Part shown: positions 5,995 through 6,141 of the stretch, piece after piece
Position numbering within the stretch: the stretch's first letter is position 1
Layout: each line of letters begins with the position of its first letter
Assembly: GCA_946482045.1 (NCBI GenBank)
Contig: CAMLPZ010000258.1
Coordinates: forward strand, 1-6,141
Direction: 5' to 3'
Source: an uncultured Asticcacaulis sp.
GTDB lineage: Bacteria > Pseudomonadota > Alphaproteobacteria > Caulobacterales > Caulobacteraceae
Length of the DNA stretch: 6,141 nt
The notes under the pieces: generated by a model
Database searches by the model: none
What the model saw: only the letters and a program-made list of their open reading frames with translations
Told to the model about the DNA's origin: nothing
Position numbers and translations under genes: made by a program

Positions 5995-6141
5995 TTAGAC
6001 GCGCCGCGTCTTCACGATCGGCACCTTGGGGGCCAGCATCTGGCCCTGCATGGCACCGACGCCTTCGGTCGCCGATACCGGCGCGTTGAGAATGGCGCGG
6101 ACGACATCCATGCCTTCGACCACCTTGCCGAACGCCGCGAA
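5995..6141 (-). CDS. Cyclophilin-type peptidyl-prolyl cis-trans isomerase, C-terminal fragment (5' end outside window)
   Basis: The 48 residues visible begin FAAFGKVVEGMDVVRAIL, the highly conserved C-terminal cyclophilin signature (FGKVVEGMDVV), and end PKVPIVKTRRV before TAA at 5997-5995. A loop of about 20 residues (NAPVSATEGVGAMQGQMLA) between signature and final strand is typical of bacterial cyclophilins with I-x-K-x-R-R endings. These enzymes catalyse proline isomerisation during protein folding; whether this one is periplasmic cannot be told because the N-terminus is missing. It converges on the JmjC-like gene with one base (5994) between the stop codons, leaving no room for a separate terminator. 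Confidence 0.88.
   Translation of the reverse strand, partial: FAAFGKVVEGMDVVRAILNAPVSATEGVGAMQGQMLAPKVPIVKTRRV

Overview
The window looks like a chromosomal segment from a GC-rich alphaproteobacterium. The gene content (tandem TraB/GumN proteins, a small XRE regulator paired with a four-helix membrane protein, and an acetyltransferase/glycosyltransferase/JmjC-like cluster) recalls the Caulobacterales, but this taxonomic placement is inference from gene style, not a search result. No RNA gene, insertion sequence, CRISPR array or phage element was seen. Nearly all of the window is coding, and no gene-free stretch exceeds about 210 bases.

Left half, minus strand (2713 down to 1): a promoter with a perfect TTGACA -35 box drives a four-helix membrane protein (2659-2228). 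Its stop codon shares one base with the start of a 63-residue XRE/Cro-type repressor-like protein (2228-2037). After 31 bases comes a secreted TraB/GumN-family protein (2005-1082). After a further 66-base gap containing a perfect 12-bp hairpin comes a second TraB/GumN paralogue (1015-1), cut by the window edge. The hairpin looks like an intrinsic terminator but also buries the Shine-Dalgarno sequence of the second paralogue. A CAAG-N4-CTTG palindrome covers the -35 box and is a good candidate for the XRE protein's own operator.

Right half, plus strand (2867-5993): a tight three-gene operon encodes a FemAB/CelD-like GNAT acyltransferase (PF13480 type, the family of the Caulobacter holdfast protein HfsK), a family 2 glycosyltransferase with DDD and GGEDD motifs and a C-terminal membrane segment, and a JmjC/cupin_8-like putative Fe(II)/2-oxoglutarate oxygenase with an intact HxD...K...H site. 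Gaps are 9 and 1 bases. The plausible joint role is building and decorating a surface polysaccharide or glycoconjugate, with the oxygenase as the unexplained member.

Right edge, minus strand (6141-5995): the C-terminal 48 residues of a cyclophilin-type peptidyl-prolyl isomerase, lying tail-to-tail with the oxygenase gene and separated from it by a single base.
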